From RGIG3994 sp964461635 (GTDB lineage Bacteria; Bacillota; Clostridia; Oscillospirales; CAG-272), in the NCBI GenBank assembly GCA_964461635.1, contig CAYWVC010000020.1:1-23947 (forward strand): a stretch of DNA of 23,947 bases, in the 5' to 3' direction. Below are positions 13,724-22,300 of this stretch, in pieces (within the stretch, counting starts at the first letter, position 1; each line of letters opens with the position of its first letter). Made by a program: the position numbers and the translations under genes. The notes under the pieces are model-generated. The model was not told the origin of the DNA. It saw only the letters and a program-made list of their open reading frames with translations, and searched no databases.

Positions 13724-14278
13724 ATGAAACTTGATACTAAGCTTTACGAGAGCAAAATGCAGAAGACCATCGCCGCGTATGAGGAAAATCTTGCTACCGT
13801 TCGCGCGGGTCAAGCCAATCCCGCGGTGCTTGCAAAGGTTACGTTTGAATACTACGGGACCCCGACTCCGCTGAATACTATGGCGGATATCAAGGTCGCC
13901 GACAGTAAGACGGTTACAGTGGCTCCGTACGACAGATCCACGCTTAAGGCGATGGAGAAGGCGATCCTTTCGTCCGATATCGGTATCACGCCGACTAACG
14001 ACGGAACTATAATCCGCCTTGTCTTCCCGCAGCTGACCGAGGAGCGTCGCCGTGAGCTTACGAAGAAGGTTCAGAAGGATGCCGAGGATTCTAAGGTGGC
14101 TATCCGTAACATTCGCCGTGAGGCAAATGACGAGACCAAAAAGCAGAAAAAGGACGGCACGATGACCGAGGATGAGGTCAAGCAGTCGGATAAAGCCGTA
14201 CAGGATATTACCGATAAGTACATCAAGAAGATCGATGAGATCGCCGCGAAAAAGTCCGCGGAGATCATGAAGATCTGA
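13724..14278 (+). CDS. frr: Ribosome recycling factor
   Basis: RRF splits the post-termination ribosome with EF-G so that subunits can be reused. The 184-aa product is of normal length and shows the family segments: ENLATVRAGQANPAVLAKVTFEYYG, PTPLNTMADIKVADSKTVTVAPYD, AILSSDIGITPTNDGTIIRLVFPQLTEERRREL, VAIRNIRREAND and the C-terminal long helix region DKYIKKIDEIAAKKSAEIMKI. ATG 13724 has GGAGG at 13714-13718. It follows pyrH by 52 nt and precedes uppS by 4 nt. The hairpin before its ribosome binding site is nearly identical to the one before pyrH. Confidence 0.97.
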   Translation: MKLDTKLYESKMQKTIAAYEENLATVRAGQANPAVLAKVTFEYYGTPTPLNTMADIKVADSKTVTVAPYDRSTLKAMEKAILSSDIGITPTNDGTIIRLVFPQLTEERRRELTKKVQKDAEDSKVAIRNIRREANDETKKQKKDGTMTEDEVKQSDKAVQDITDKYIKKIDEIAAKKSAEIMKI

Positions 14279-14282
14279 CGCA

Positions 14283-14981
14283 ATGTCCGAAAGCACAAAT
14301 CAACTGCCGTTGCCGTCTCATATAGCCTATATAATGGACGGTAACGGCCGTTGGGCTACCTCGCGCGGATTGCCGCGTGAGGAGGGGCACCGTGCGGGAG
14401 TCGAAGCGTTCAGAAGGGTGCTTCGCCGAACGGTAGACCGCGGTGTCGGTACCGTTACCTTTTACGCCTTTTCAACCGAAAATTGGAAAAGACCGCGCCA
14501 TGAAGTCATGGCGCTTATGGGCTTGCTTTACGATTATCTGAGCCGTGAAAAGGATGAGCTTATGTCTAATAAGGTCCGTTTTCACGTGATCGGAGACCGT
14601 TCCCCGTTGTCGGCAAAGCTGAAACGGAAGATCGATGAAGTTGAGTCGTATACGGCGGATAATCCGAACGTGTTGCATTTTGCTCTTAATTACGGCGGCA
14701 GAGACGAGCTCGTGCACGCGTTTAACAAGCTTTTAGCCGACGGGAAGAGAAGGGCGACCAAGGAAGATATCACGAATGCACTGTATACACAGGGCAGTCC
14801 CGATCCCGACTTGATAGTCAGGACCTCCGGAGAAATGAGAACGTCAAACTTCCTTACTTGGCAATCGGCGTATTCGGAGCTGTATTTTACCGATAAGCTT
14901 TGGCCCGATATGGGGCCTGACGACGTTGACGTGGCAATTGATGCATATTTGAAGCGCAAAAGGCGTTTTGGGGGTGTTTGA
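14283..14981 (+). CDS. uppS: Isoprenyl transferase, undecaprenyl diphosphate synthase type
   Basis: UppS extends farnesyl diphosphate with IPP units in cis to make C55 undecaprenyl diphosphate, the lipid carrier for cell-wall polymers. The 232-aa protein has the catalytic IMDGNGRWA motif (D19), FYAFSTENWKRP, and the C-terminal RTSGEMRTSNFLTWQSAYSELYF region carrying the conserved Arg, Ser and Glu positions. The residue after GE is Met, and Thr replaces the usual Leu in the R-L-S triplet; both are mild variants. ATG 14283 follows frr by only 4 nt and has a weak ribosome binding site, suggesting coupling. Its substrate would be supplied by the ispA product encoded at 3065. Its neighbours cdsA, dxr and rseP are classic partners. 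Confidence 0.95.
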   Translation: MSESTNQLPLPSHIAYIMDGNGRWATSRGLPREEGHRAGVEAFRRVLRRTVDRGVGTVTFYAFSTENWKRPRHEVMALMGLLYDYLSREKDELMSNKVRFHVIGDRSPLSAKLKRKIDEVESYTADNPNVLHFALNYGGRDELVHAFNKLLADGKRRATKEDITNALYTQGSPDPDLIVRTSGEMRTSNFLTWQSAYSELYFTDKLWPDMGPDDVDVAIDAYLKRKRRFGGV

Positions 14982-14983
14982 TA

Positions 14984-15868
14984 ATGCGAACGAGAATCAT
15001 TACCGCGGCGGTGTATATGTGCCTTTTCCTTCCGGCACTGATCTTTTCGGATACGTGGATATTGCCGATAGAGTTAGCCGTGATCGTGGCTATGTCGGTT
15101 TTTGAGATGCTCAGGTGCATCGGAGTATGGCGCAAGCCCGCGATCTCCGTGCCCGTTATGGCGGTGTCGGTATTTATGCCGATACTGACGAGACTTTCGG
15201 CGTCGGTTGACGTGATAAAGCCCATCCCCCTTGCCGTGGGTCTTATACTTGTTTTTATGCTTTACCTGTTTGCAATGGCGGTGTTTGGGGTCAAACGGTT
15301 TTCGATCGAGGAAGCTGCCCTGACGTTTATGACCGTCATATACATAACCGTAGGATATTCTTCGGTCGTGTTCGTGCGTGATTGTACCGTTACGAGCGGC
15401 GCGGGCGTGACCGATAATGTGGGAAAATATATCTTTTTGTTGGCGTTTATCGGAGCGTGGGTGACCGATACCTTTGCCTATTTTGGCGGCAGGTTGCTTG
15501 GAAAGCACAAGCTTTGCCCCGATATAAGCCCCAAGAAAACGGTCGAGGGGAGTATCAGCGGGGTTATTTTCTGCGTCATCAGCTTTGTGATTTACGGCGT
15601 GATATTGGAGAAGTGCTTCGGGCAACGCGTTGATTACCTCGTGTTGGCGGCTGTGGGACTTGTTGCCTCTGTCGTCGCTCAGATCGGCGACCTCACACTG
15701 TCTCTGATAAAGCGCAGATTCGGCATCAAGGATTACGGCAAATCAATGCCCGGACACGGGGGATTTTTGGACCGTTTCGATTCGGTCATACCTGTGGCTA
15801 TAGCGTTGGCGGTAATCTGTGAGGTCCTTGCGGTGCTTAACGTCAATGTGATAGAAGGAATACTATGA
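14984..15868 (+). CDS. cdsA: Phosphatidate cytidylyltransferase (CDP-diglyceride synthase)
   Basis: CdsA is an integral membrane enzyme that makes CDP-diacylglycerol from phosphatidic acid and CTP, the entry point to bacterial phospholipids. The 294-aa protein is very hydrophobic, with about eight predicted membrane segments. It has the cytoplasmic DTFAYFGGRLLGKHKL..SPKKTVEGS segment and the family signature near the C-terminus (about 236-262), SLIKRRFGIKDYGKSMPGHG followed by GFLDRFDS. ATG 14984 is preferred, with GGGGG (14970-14974) 9 nt upstream; an in-frame TTG at 14978 is less likely. The start lies 2 nt after the uppS stop. The stop overlaps the dxr start (ATGA). Confidence 0.95.
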   Translation: MRTRIITAAVYMCLFLPALIFSDTWILPIELAVIVAMSVFEMLRCIGVWRKPAISVPVMAVSVFMPILTRLSASVDVIKPIPLAVGLILVFMLYLFAMAVFGVKRFSIEEAALTFMTVIYITVGYSSVVFVRDCTVTSGAGVTDNVGKYIFLLAFIGAWVTDTFAYFGGRLLGKHKLCPDISPKKTVEGSISGVIFCVISFVIYGVILEKCFGQRVDYLVLAAVGLVASVVAQIGDLTLSLIKRRFGIKDYGKSMPGHGGFLDRFDSVIPVAIALAVICEVLAVLNVNVIEGIL

Positions 15869-17040
15869 GCATTCGGTATCCTTCACTGATCCTGCTTGGA
15901 TCGACCGGCTCGATCGGGCGGCAGACGCTTGATCTTGCCGCAGAAAAGAATATAAGGATAACCGCACTCGGCGCGGGGCGCAATTGGCGTTTGGCGGAGG
16001 AGCAGGTGCGACAGTTCCGCCCCGAGGTCTGCGCGATGTCCGATGATACGGCGGCACGGGAGCTGCGTGTCCGACTTGCCGATACCGATGTGAGGGTCTT
16101 ATCGGGACAAGAAAGTATTGCCGAGCTTGCGTACGGTGACGGCGAAGCGGTGCTGAACGCGGTGTCGGGAAGCGCCGGACTTGCACCGACGTTGGCAGCG
16201 ATCGACGCGGGCAAGCTCCTTGCCCTTGCCAATAAGGAATCTCTCGTTATGGCGGGCAGGACCGTTATGGACCGTGCCAAGGCAAAGGGCACCCGTATTA
16301 CCCCGGTGGACAGCGAGCATTCCGCGATAATGCAGACCCTTCGCGCCGGGGATCGGAGCGAGGTGAAGCGCCTTATTCTTACAGCGTCGGGCGGTCCGTT
16401 CTTCGGTATGTCAGCCGATGAGCTGAAAAAGAAGAAGTTGCCGGACGCCTTGGCTCACCCTACGTGGAATATGGGAAAGGGTATAACCGTTGACAGTGCG
16501 ACGCTTATGAACAAGGGCTTTGAGGTCATCGAGGCGTCGTACCTTTTCGATATTCCGTGCGATAGGATATCGGTAGTTATACACCGTGAGAGTATAATAC
16601 ATTCAATGACGGAATATATTGATAGCAGTGTTATAGCGCAGCTTTCCGTTCCCGATATGCGCCTTTGTATCAATCATGCACTGACCTGCCCGGCAAGAAG
16701 CGAGGGGGTCACGCCTTCTCTTGATCTTACAAAGGTGGGCCGTCTGACCTTTTTTGAACCGGACGGGGAGGCATTTCCGCTACTGCCGCTTGCTTATCGC
16801 GCTATGCGTGCGGGCGGAGCACTGCCGGCGGCGCTTCATTCGGCGAACGAGGCAACCGTCGGAGCTTTTCTTGACGGAAGGCTTGAATATTTTACCGACG
16901 TGCAGCGCATTGTGATGCACGTCACAGAGGAGCTCACGTATTTTGCCGGCGAGACCGGGCTTGATGCGGTATATGCCGCGGATGCGGAGGCGCGAAGGCT
17001 CGTTGAAGAGTATATAACCGAAGGGAGTGACAGAGATTAA
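15865..17040 (+). CDS. dxr: 1-deoxy-D-xylulose 5-phosphate reductoisomerase
   Basis: Dxr converts DXP to MEP with NADPH, the first committed step of the non-mevalonate isoprenoid pathway and the target of fosmidomycin. The 391-aa length is normal. It shows the NADPH-binding LGSTGSIGRQTLD (G12-G18), ALANKESLVMAG, the metal-binding PVDSEHSAIMQ (D149 and E151), LTASGGPF, HPTWNMGKGITVDSATLMNKGFEVIEA, and IHRESIIHSM. The ATG overlaps the cdsA stop by 4 nt. The 3' end overlaps rseP by about 14 nt. dxs, which would supply its substrate, is not in this window, although ispG is two genes downstream. Confidence 0.96.
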   Translation: MSIRYPSLILLGSTGSIGRQTLDLAAEKNIRITALGAGRNWRLAEEQVRQFRPEVCAMSDDTAARELRVRLADTDVRVLSGQESIAELAYGDGEAVLNAVSGSAGLAPTLAAIDAGKLLALANKESLVMAGRTVMDRAKAKGTRITPVDSEHSAIMQTLRAGDRSEVKRLILTASGGPFFGMSADELKKKKLPDALAHPTWNMGKGITVDSATLMNKGFEVIEASYLFDIPCDRISVVIHRESIIHSMTEYIDSSVIAQLSVPDMRLCINHALTCPARSEGVTPSLDLTKVGRLTFFEPDGEAFPLLPLAYRAMRAGGALPAALHSANEATVGAFLDGRLEYFTDVQRIVMHVTEELTYFAGETGLDAVYAADAEARRLVEEYITEGSDRD

Positions 17041-18253
17041 CCTTCTTTATTTGTTGCTTGCCGTGCTTATGTTCGGCGCGCTGATATTTATCCATGAGCT
17101 TGGGCATTATATAGCCGCGAGGATCTGCGGCGTTGGTATTATAGAATTTTCCGTCGGTATGGGGCCGAAGATCTTCAGCCGCGTCTCTAAAAAAAGCGGG
17201 ATAAGATATTCCGTAAGGCTTTTGCCGTTCGGCGGATTTGTCAGTATGGTCGGAGAGGGCACCGAGGATGAGGACGAGGGCGATGAGCCGTACGAGCCCG
17301 ATGTCGAAGAAGCCCTTGAATCGGGTATAACGGTAATTATGCCCGAAAAGACCGAGGTAAAGTCGGAGGAACGGGAGAAGGATCCCCGTTCTTTCCGTGA
17401 TAAGCCGGCGTGGGTCAGGATGATCATTCTTTTTGCCGGACCGTTTATGAATATCGTGCTCGGCTTCGTTCTGACCTTTGCTATGGTGCTTTCGGTCTAT
17501 ACGAGCGACGGCAAGCTTTGGTTGGCTTCTACGACCGTTTACGGATTTGACGGTGCCGCCGTCAGCACCGAGACCGGGCTGTGCGCGGAGGATAAGATAA
17601 TCAAGGTCGGTAACGTTTCGGTCCACACGGGTCAGGAGCTCGCATACGAGATAATGATACAGGGAAAGACTGTTGAATCTTACGAGCAAAACGATCCGGA
17701 AACGGGCGAAGCCGTTAAACGCGCGACGGTAAGCCTTGATCTGACGGTTGTCAGAAACGGCGAGCGACTCTTGCTTGAGGGGGTAAGGTTCCCCTCGGTG
17801 AGCGAGGAGGGCACGACATTCGGCAGTGCCGATTTTAACGTGTACGGGGACCGGCCCGGTGTGCTTTCCGTCGTGAAGCACACGTGGTACCGCTCGTGGT
17901 CAAGTATAAAGATGGTTTGGGATTCGGTGATAGGGATGCTTACCGGACGTTTTAGCATTACGTCCGTTTCGGGGCCTATCGGTACGACTCAGGTGATAAC
18001 CACGGCAGCCAAGGGCGGATGGTATAACCTGCTCTATATTTTTGAGGTGATCGCGATGAACCTCGGAGTATTCAACCTCTTTCCTTTTCTTCCGCTTGAC
18101 GGCGGACACGTGGCGTTGGCATTGATCGAGCTGATCTTCCGTCGGCGTGTGCCGAAAAAGGTGGAGACGGTGCTTCAGACGGTTGGCGTTATGCTGATGC
18201 TTGCACTTATGATCGCGGTTTCAATAAAGGACGTTTGGAATCTTTTCGTATGA
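17027..18253 (+). CDS. rseP: RseP/RasP-type site-2 zinc metalloprotease
   Basis: Site-2 proteases cut membrane proteins within the bilayer, such as anti-sigma factors and signal peptide remnants. The 408-aa protein has the zinc motif H23-E-L-G-H27 in the first membrane helix, a glycine-rich LPFGGFVSM segment, an FAGPFMNIVLGF helix, a PDZ domain at about 165-260 (GLCAEDKIIKVGNVSV), and the third zinc ligand in LPLDGGH (D358) with two C-terminal helices. An acidic stretch of about 40 residues (78-119) lies between the first and second conserved regions, longer than in many relatives. GTG 17027 overlaps dxr; its AAGGGAG is too close for a normal ribosome binding site, so the true start may be slightly downstream. 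Its stop overlaps the ispG start. Confidence 0.93.
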   Translation: MTEINLLYLLLAVLMFGALIFIHELGHYIAARICGVGIIEFSVGMGPKIFSRVSKKSGIRYSVRLLPFGGFVSMVGEGTEDEDEGDEPYEPDVEEALESGITVIMPEKTEVKSEEREKDPRSFRDKPAWVRMIILFAGPFMNIVLGFVLTFAMVLSVYTSDGKLWLASTTVYGFDGAAVSTETGLCAEDKIIKVGNVSVHTGQELAYEIMIQGKTVESYEQNDPETGEAVKRATVSLDLTVVRNGERLLLEGVRFPSVSEEGTTFGSADFNVYGDRPGVLSVVKHTWYRSWSSIKMVWDSVIGMLTGRFSITSVSGPIGTTQVITTAAKGGWYNLLYIFEVIAMNLGVFNLFPFLPLDGGHVALALIELIFRRRVPKKVETVLQTVGVMLMLALMIAVSIKDVWNLFV

Positions 18254-19353
18254 TGGATTATAACAGATTGAGAAGAAAAAGCCGCAAGGTTCGGGTCGGC
18301 GGCATTTATATCGGCGGGGATTCAAGACTCACGGTACAATCAATGACCAATACCGATACGCTCAATGCGGCGGCGACGGAGGCTCAGGTGCGCGCGCTGG
18401 CGAAGGCGGGATGCGATATAGTTCGTATAACCGTTCCGAATGACGGCGCGGCGCAAACGATACGGTACTTGAAAACGTCGGGGATCAGTGTGCCCATCGT
18501 CGCCGATATACACTTTGATTACAGGGCGGCTTTGGCTTCGGTCGCTTGCGGAGCGGACAAGATCCGAATCAACCCCGGCAATATCGGCTCTGCCGATAAG
18601 GTGGGGGAGGTCTGCCGTGCCTGCTCGGATCGGGGAGTACCGATACGCATCGGTGTCAACAGCGGGTCTCTTGAAAAAAAGATATTGCAGAAATACGGTG
18701 CTCCGACTCCGGCGGCACTGGCGGAGAGCGCACTGTACCACGCGGAGCTCCTTGAGCGCTTTGGATTTCACGATATCGTTATTTCGATAAAAACGACGAA
18801 CGTGCCCGATATGATAGCTGCCAACCGCCTCCTTGCAAGTCAGGTCGAGTACCCGTTACACCTCGGCGTTACCGAGGCGGGGCTGCCCGAATACGGCTTG
18901 GTCAAGAGTGCGATCGGTATAGGCTCGTTGCTTTGCGACGGAATAGGCGATACCGTGCGAGTCTCGCTGACGGGAGATCCCGTACAGGAGGTGGATGCCG
19001 CCCGCCGCATCATTGCCGCCGTAGGTATCGACGGTATGATGGGGATGAATATTATAAGCTGTCCTACCTGCGGACGTACCAAGATCAATCTCACTGCCTT
19101 GGCGCAGAGCTTTGCGAAGGCTGCCAAGGAAGAGGGAATCGACGGGTTGCCCGTAACCGTAGCTCTTATGGGGTGCGCCGTTAACGGACCCGGTGAGGCT
19201 CGTGAGGCTGACATCGGCATAGCGGGCGGGGGCGGCGAGGTAATGATATTTGAGAAGGGACAGACGGTAGGTAAGGTCAGTGAGGCGGACGCGGTAAGGT
19301 GTCTCGTTGCACGTATTAAGGAAACGTATATATATGGCAAAAAATCTACTTGA
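18250..19353 (+). CDS. ispG: 4-hydroxy-3-methylbut-2-en-1-yl diphosphate synthase
   Basis: IspG (GcpE) reduces MEcPP to HMBPP, the second-to-last MEP pathway step, using a [4Fe-4S] cluster and a flavodoxin- or ferredoxin-type donor. The 367-aa protein is of the single-TIM-barrel bacterial type: VQSMTNTDT, GCDIVRITVPN, PIVADIHFDYRAAL, KIRINPGNIG, LHLGVTEAG, and the cluster ligands C271 and C274 (SCPTCGRT), C309 (MGCAVNGPGE) and E316. ATG 18250 overlaps the rseP stop (ATGA); ATG 18253 and an upstream TTG 18235 are alternatives. It sits where B. subtilis has proS, between rasP and polC, and shares the operon with dxr, which fits coordinated MEP pathway expression. Confidence 0.95.
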   Translation: MMDYNRLRRKSRKVRVGGIYIGGDSRLTVQSMTNTDTLNAAATEAQVRALAKAGCDIVRITVPNDGAAQTIRYLKTSGISVPIVADIHFDYRAALASVACGADKIRINPGNIGSADKVGEVCRACSDRGVPIRIGVNSGSLEKKILQKYGAPTPAALAESALYHAELLERFGFHDIVISIKTTNVPDMIAANRLLASQVEYPLHLGVTEAGLPEYGLVKSAIGIGSLLCDGIGDTVRVSLTGDPVQEVDAARRIIAAVGIDGMMGMNIISCPTCGRTKINLTALAQSFAKAAKEEGIDGLPVTVALMGCAVNGPGEAREADIGIAGGGGEVMIFEKGQTVGKVSEADAVRCLVARIKETYIYGKKST

Positions 19354-22300
19354 GCTTTTTAACAGATATACCCCTACGGGGCGGCGCCTTCAATGGATGA
19401 GGGATGCACAGAGCCTGTCGGTCAGGGCGGATAAGGAACGGCGGATGCTGGAGGTGACCGCCGCCCTTTCGTTCGCGCAGGATAAGGATGAGCTTTATTC
19501 GGCTGAAAACGATATATGTAAGGCGTACAGCCTTTCATCGGTCAGGATCTTTCCGAAATATGCTGCCGAGCTTTTTTCGGCTGAGTACGTGCCACAGCTT
19601 TTCCTTGAGGCGGGGAGAAGCCGCGCCGAGGCAAAATGCTTTTTTAACGGCAGTACGTACGAACTTGCTGACGGTCTGTTGACGGTAAAGGTGCGGTATC
19701 CGCAGAACAGCCTTGAGTTTATTGAAAATTCGCACACACCCGAGCTGATATCCGATATTATTTTCAATGAGTTCGGTAAGCGCGTTGCGGTAAAGGTGAT
19801 CGCCGACGGGACGTACGATCCTGACAAGCCGTTCGGCGATGATTACTACCGTGAGCTTGCCGAGATAGACCGTAACTTTTCTGTCGCGGCGCGTGATTAC
19901 GATATGAGGGCGGCGGGAATGGCAGAGGAAGCAAAGTCAGCCGAGGAAGAATCCGCGGTCAAACTTCCGCGAGCTACTTCGTTTGGGGAGACACCCGAGC
20001 TCGTCGCGGCGGATAACGGTCATATTGTGATCGGCTGTATGGAGTACGATGTTTCGGAGCCCGAATATAAGCTCGGAAATGCCTTTAGCATCATTCCGAC
20101 GTCGATTGCCGCACTTGATGACGGTCAGCGGCATTCGGATATCGTCGTTCTCGGAAAAGTATTTTCCTGCAAATCCGAGCCGACGAGAAACGGTGATAAG
20201 GTCATAGTCACCTTTGAAATGTACGACGGAAGCGGTTCGATCGCCTCAAGATCAAGGCTTGAGCCCGACGAGGCAGCCGAGCTTTCGGCAGTCGTCGGTC
20301 CGGGCTCGGTGATCGCCGTTCGCGGATACGTCAAGCACGATTCGTACAAGGGTAAGATCGAAGAAGATATGAATCTTCACTGTAATTCGATCGCGGCGAT
20401 ACGGCTTGTCGGCAGGAAAGATACCGCCGAGGTGAAGCGCACGGAGCTACATCTGCATACCACAATGTCCGCGATGGATGCGATCATTCCGCCGGACAAG
20501 CTCGTGGAGCGTGCCATAGAGTGGGGAATGCCCGCTATCGCGATCACCGATCACGCTAACGTGCAGGGCTATCCCGAGGTAATGCTTGCGGCAGAGAAGG
20601 CGGAATCAAAGGGGAAGGGCAAGGTAAAGATCTTATACGGGCTTGAGGCGTATTTTGTAAACAATATGTCGAGCGCTTTGTACGGCGATACAAGTTGCAG
20701 CTTTGATGACGAGGCGGTGGTATTTGATATTGAGACTACCGGGTTTTCTTCTCAGCACTGCCATATCATTGAGATAGGTGCGGTCAGAATAAAAGGCGGA
20801 AGGGTGACCGAGGAATACGATGAATTTGTAAACCCCGGGTGCCCGATTCCGAAGGAGATCACCGAGCTTACCTCTATAACGGACGGTATGGTAGCGAACG
20901 CCGATCCTATATCAGTGGTGCTCCCCCGGTTTCTTGCCTTTGCGGGCGATTGTACGCTGATAGCACATAATGCCAACTTCGACGTAGGCTTTATCCGTAC
21001 TGCCGCGCGCAGATGCGGGCTGGAGTTTAACAATCCGTACCTTGATACCGTGGCGCTGTCCCGTTTTATAAATACGGACCTCAAGAGCCACAAGCTTGAT
21101 ATGCTTCAGAAGTATTACGGACTTGAGAGCTTTCACCATCACCGCGCGTCCGATGATGCCCGTATGCTCGCCGAAATATTTTTCTGTATGAGGGATAAGC
21201 TTGATAAGTACGGTATATCCCATTATTCGGAGCTGAATTCCGAGATGTCGGCAAATTCCGACCCGCTTAATCTTCCTACTTATCACCAGATATTGCTTGT
21301 TAAAAACAAGACCGGATTGAAAAACCTCTATAAGCTTGTTTCCAAGGGATACCTTGATTATTTCAGAAGGTTTCCGCGTATCCCCAAAACGGAGCTGATT
21401 AAGCATCGCGAGGGCTTGATCGTCGGTAGCGCTTGCGAAGCCGGTGAGCTTTACCGCGCAATATTGGACGGGTTCTCGGATGCGGAAATAGAGGATATCG
21501 TTAACTTTTACGATTATCTTGAGATACAGCCGCTCTCTAATAACCGATTTCTCGTCGATGAGGGGCGGCTGGCAAACGACAGTGAACTGCAGGAGATCAA
21601 CCGCCGGATCGTAGAGCTGGGCAAAAAATACAACAAGCCGGTCGTTGCCACCTGCGATGCGCATTTTCTTGATGCAAACGACGAGATATACAGAAAGATC
21701 CTTCAAGCCGGGATGAAGTTTAAAAATTCCGACCGCGATACGAAGCTCTATCTTCGTACTACCGAGGAGATGCTTGAGGAATTTTCTTACCTTGGCGAGG
21801 AAACGGCTTACGAGGTGGTCGTTACAAATACGAACCGTATTGCCGATATGATCGAGGATATTCGCCCGATACCGAAGGGAACGTATACACCGCACCTTGA
21901 CGGCGCGGATGAGGAGCTCCAGGCGCGTTGCTGGAGCTGCGCAAAGGAGCTTTACGGCGATCCGTTACCCGATCTTGTGGCGAAAAGGCTTGATAAGGAA
22001 CTGACGTCGATCATTAAAAACGGATTTGCGGTCCTTTATATGATAGCGCAAAAGCTCGTGAAGTTCAGCGAGGATAACGGATATCTCGTGGGCTCTCGCG
22101 GATCGGTCGGTTCGTCCTTCGTCGCTTCGATGGCGGGGATATCCGAGGTTAACCCTTTGGTGCCTCATTATTACTGTAACGACTGTAAATATTCCGAATT
22201 TATCGTTGACGGCTCGTTCGGGTCGGGCTTCGATCTTGACGATAAGCTTTGTCCTGTATGCGGCAAGCCCCTTTCGGTTAACGGTCACGATATCCCGTTT

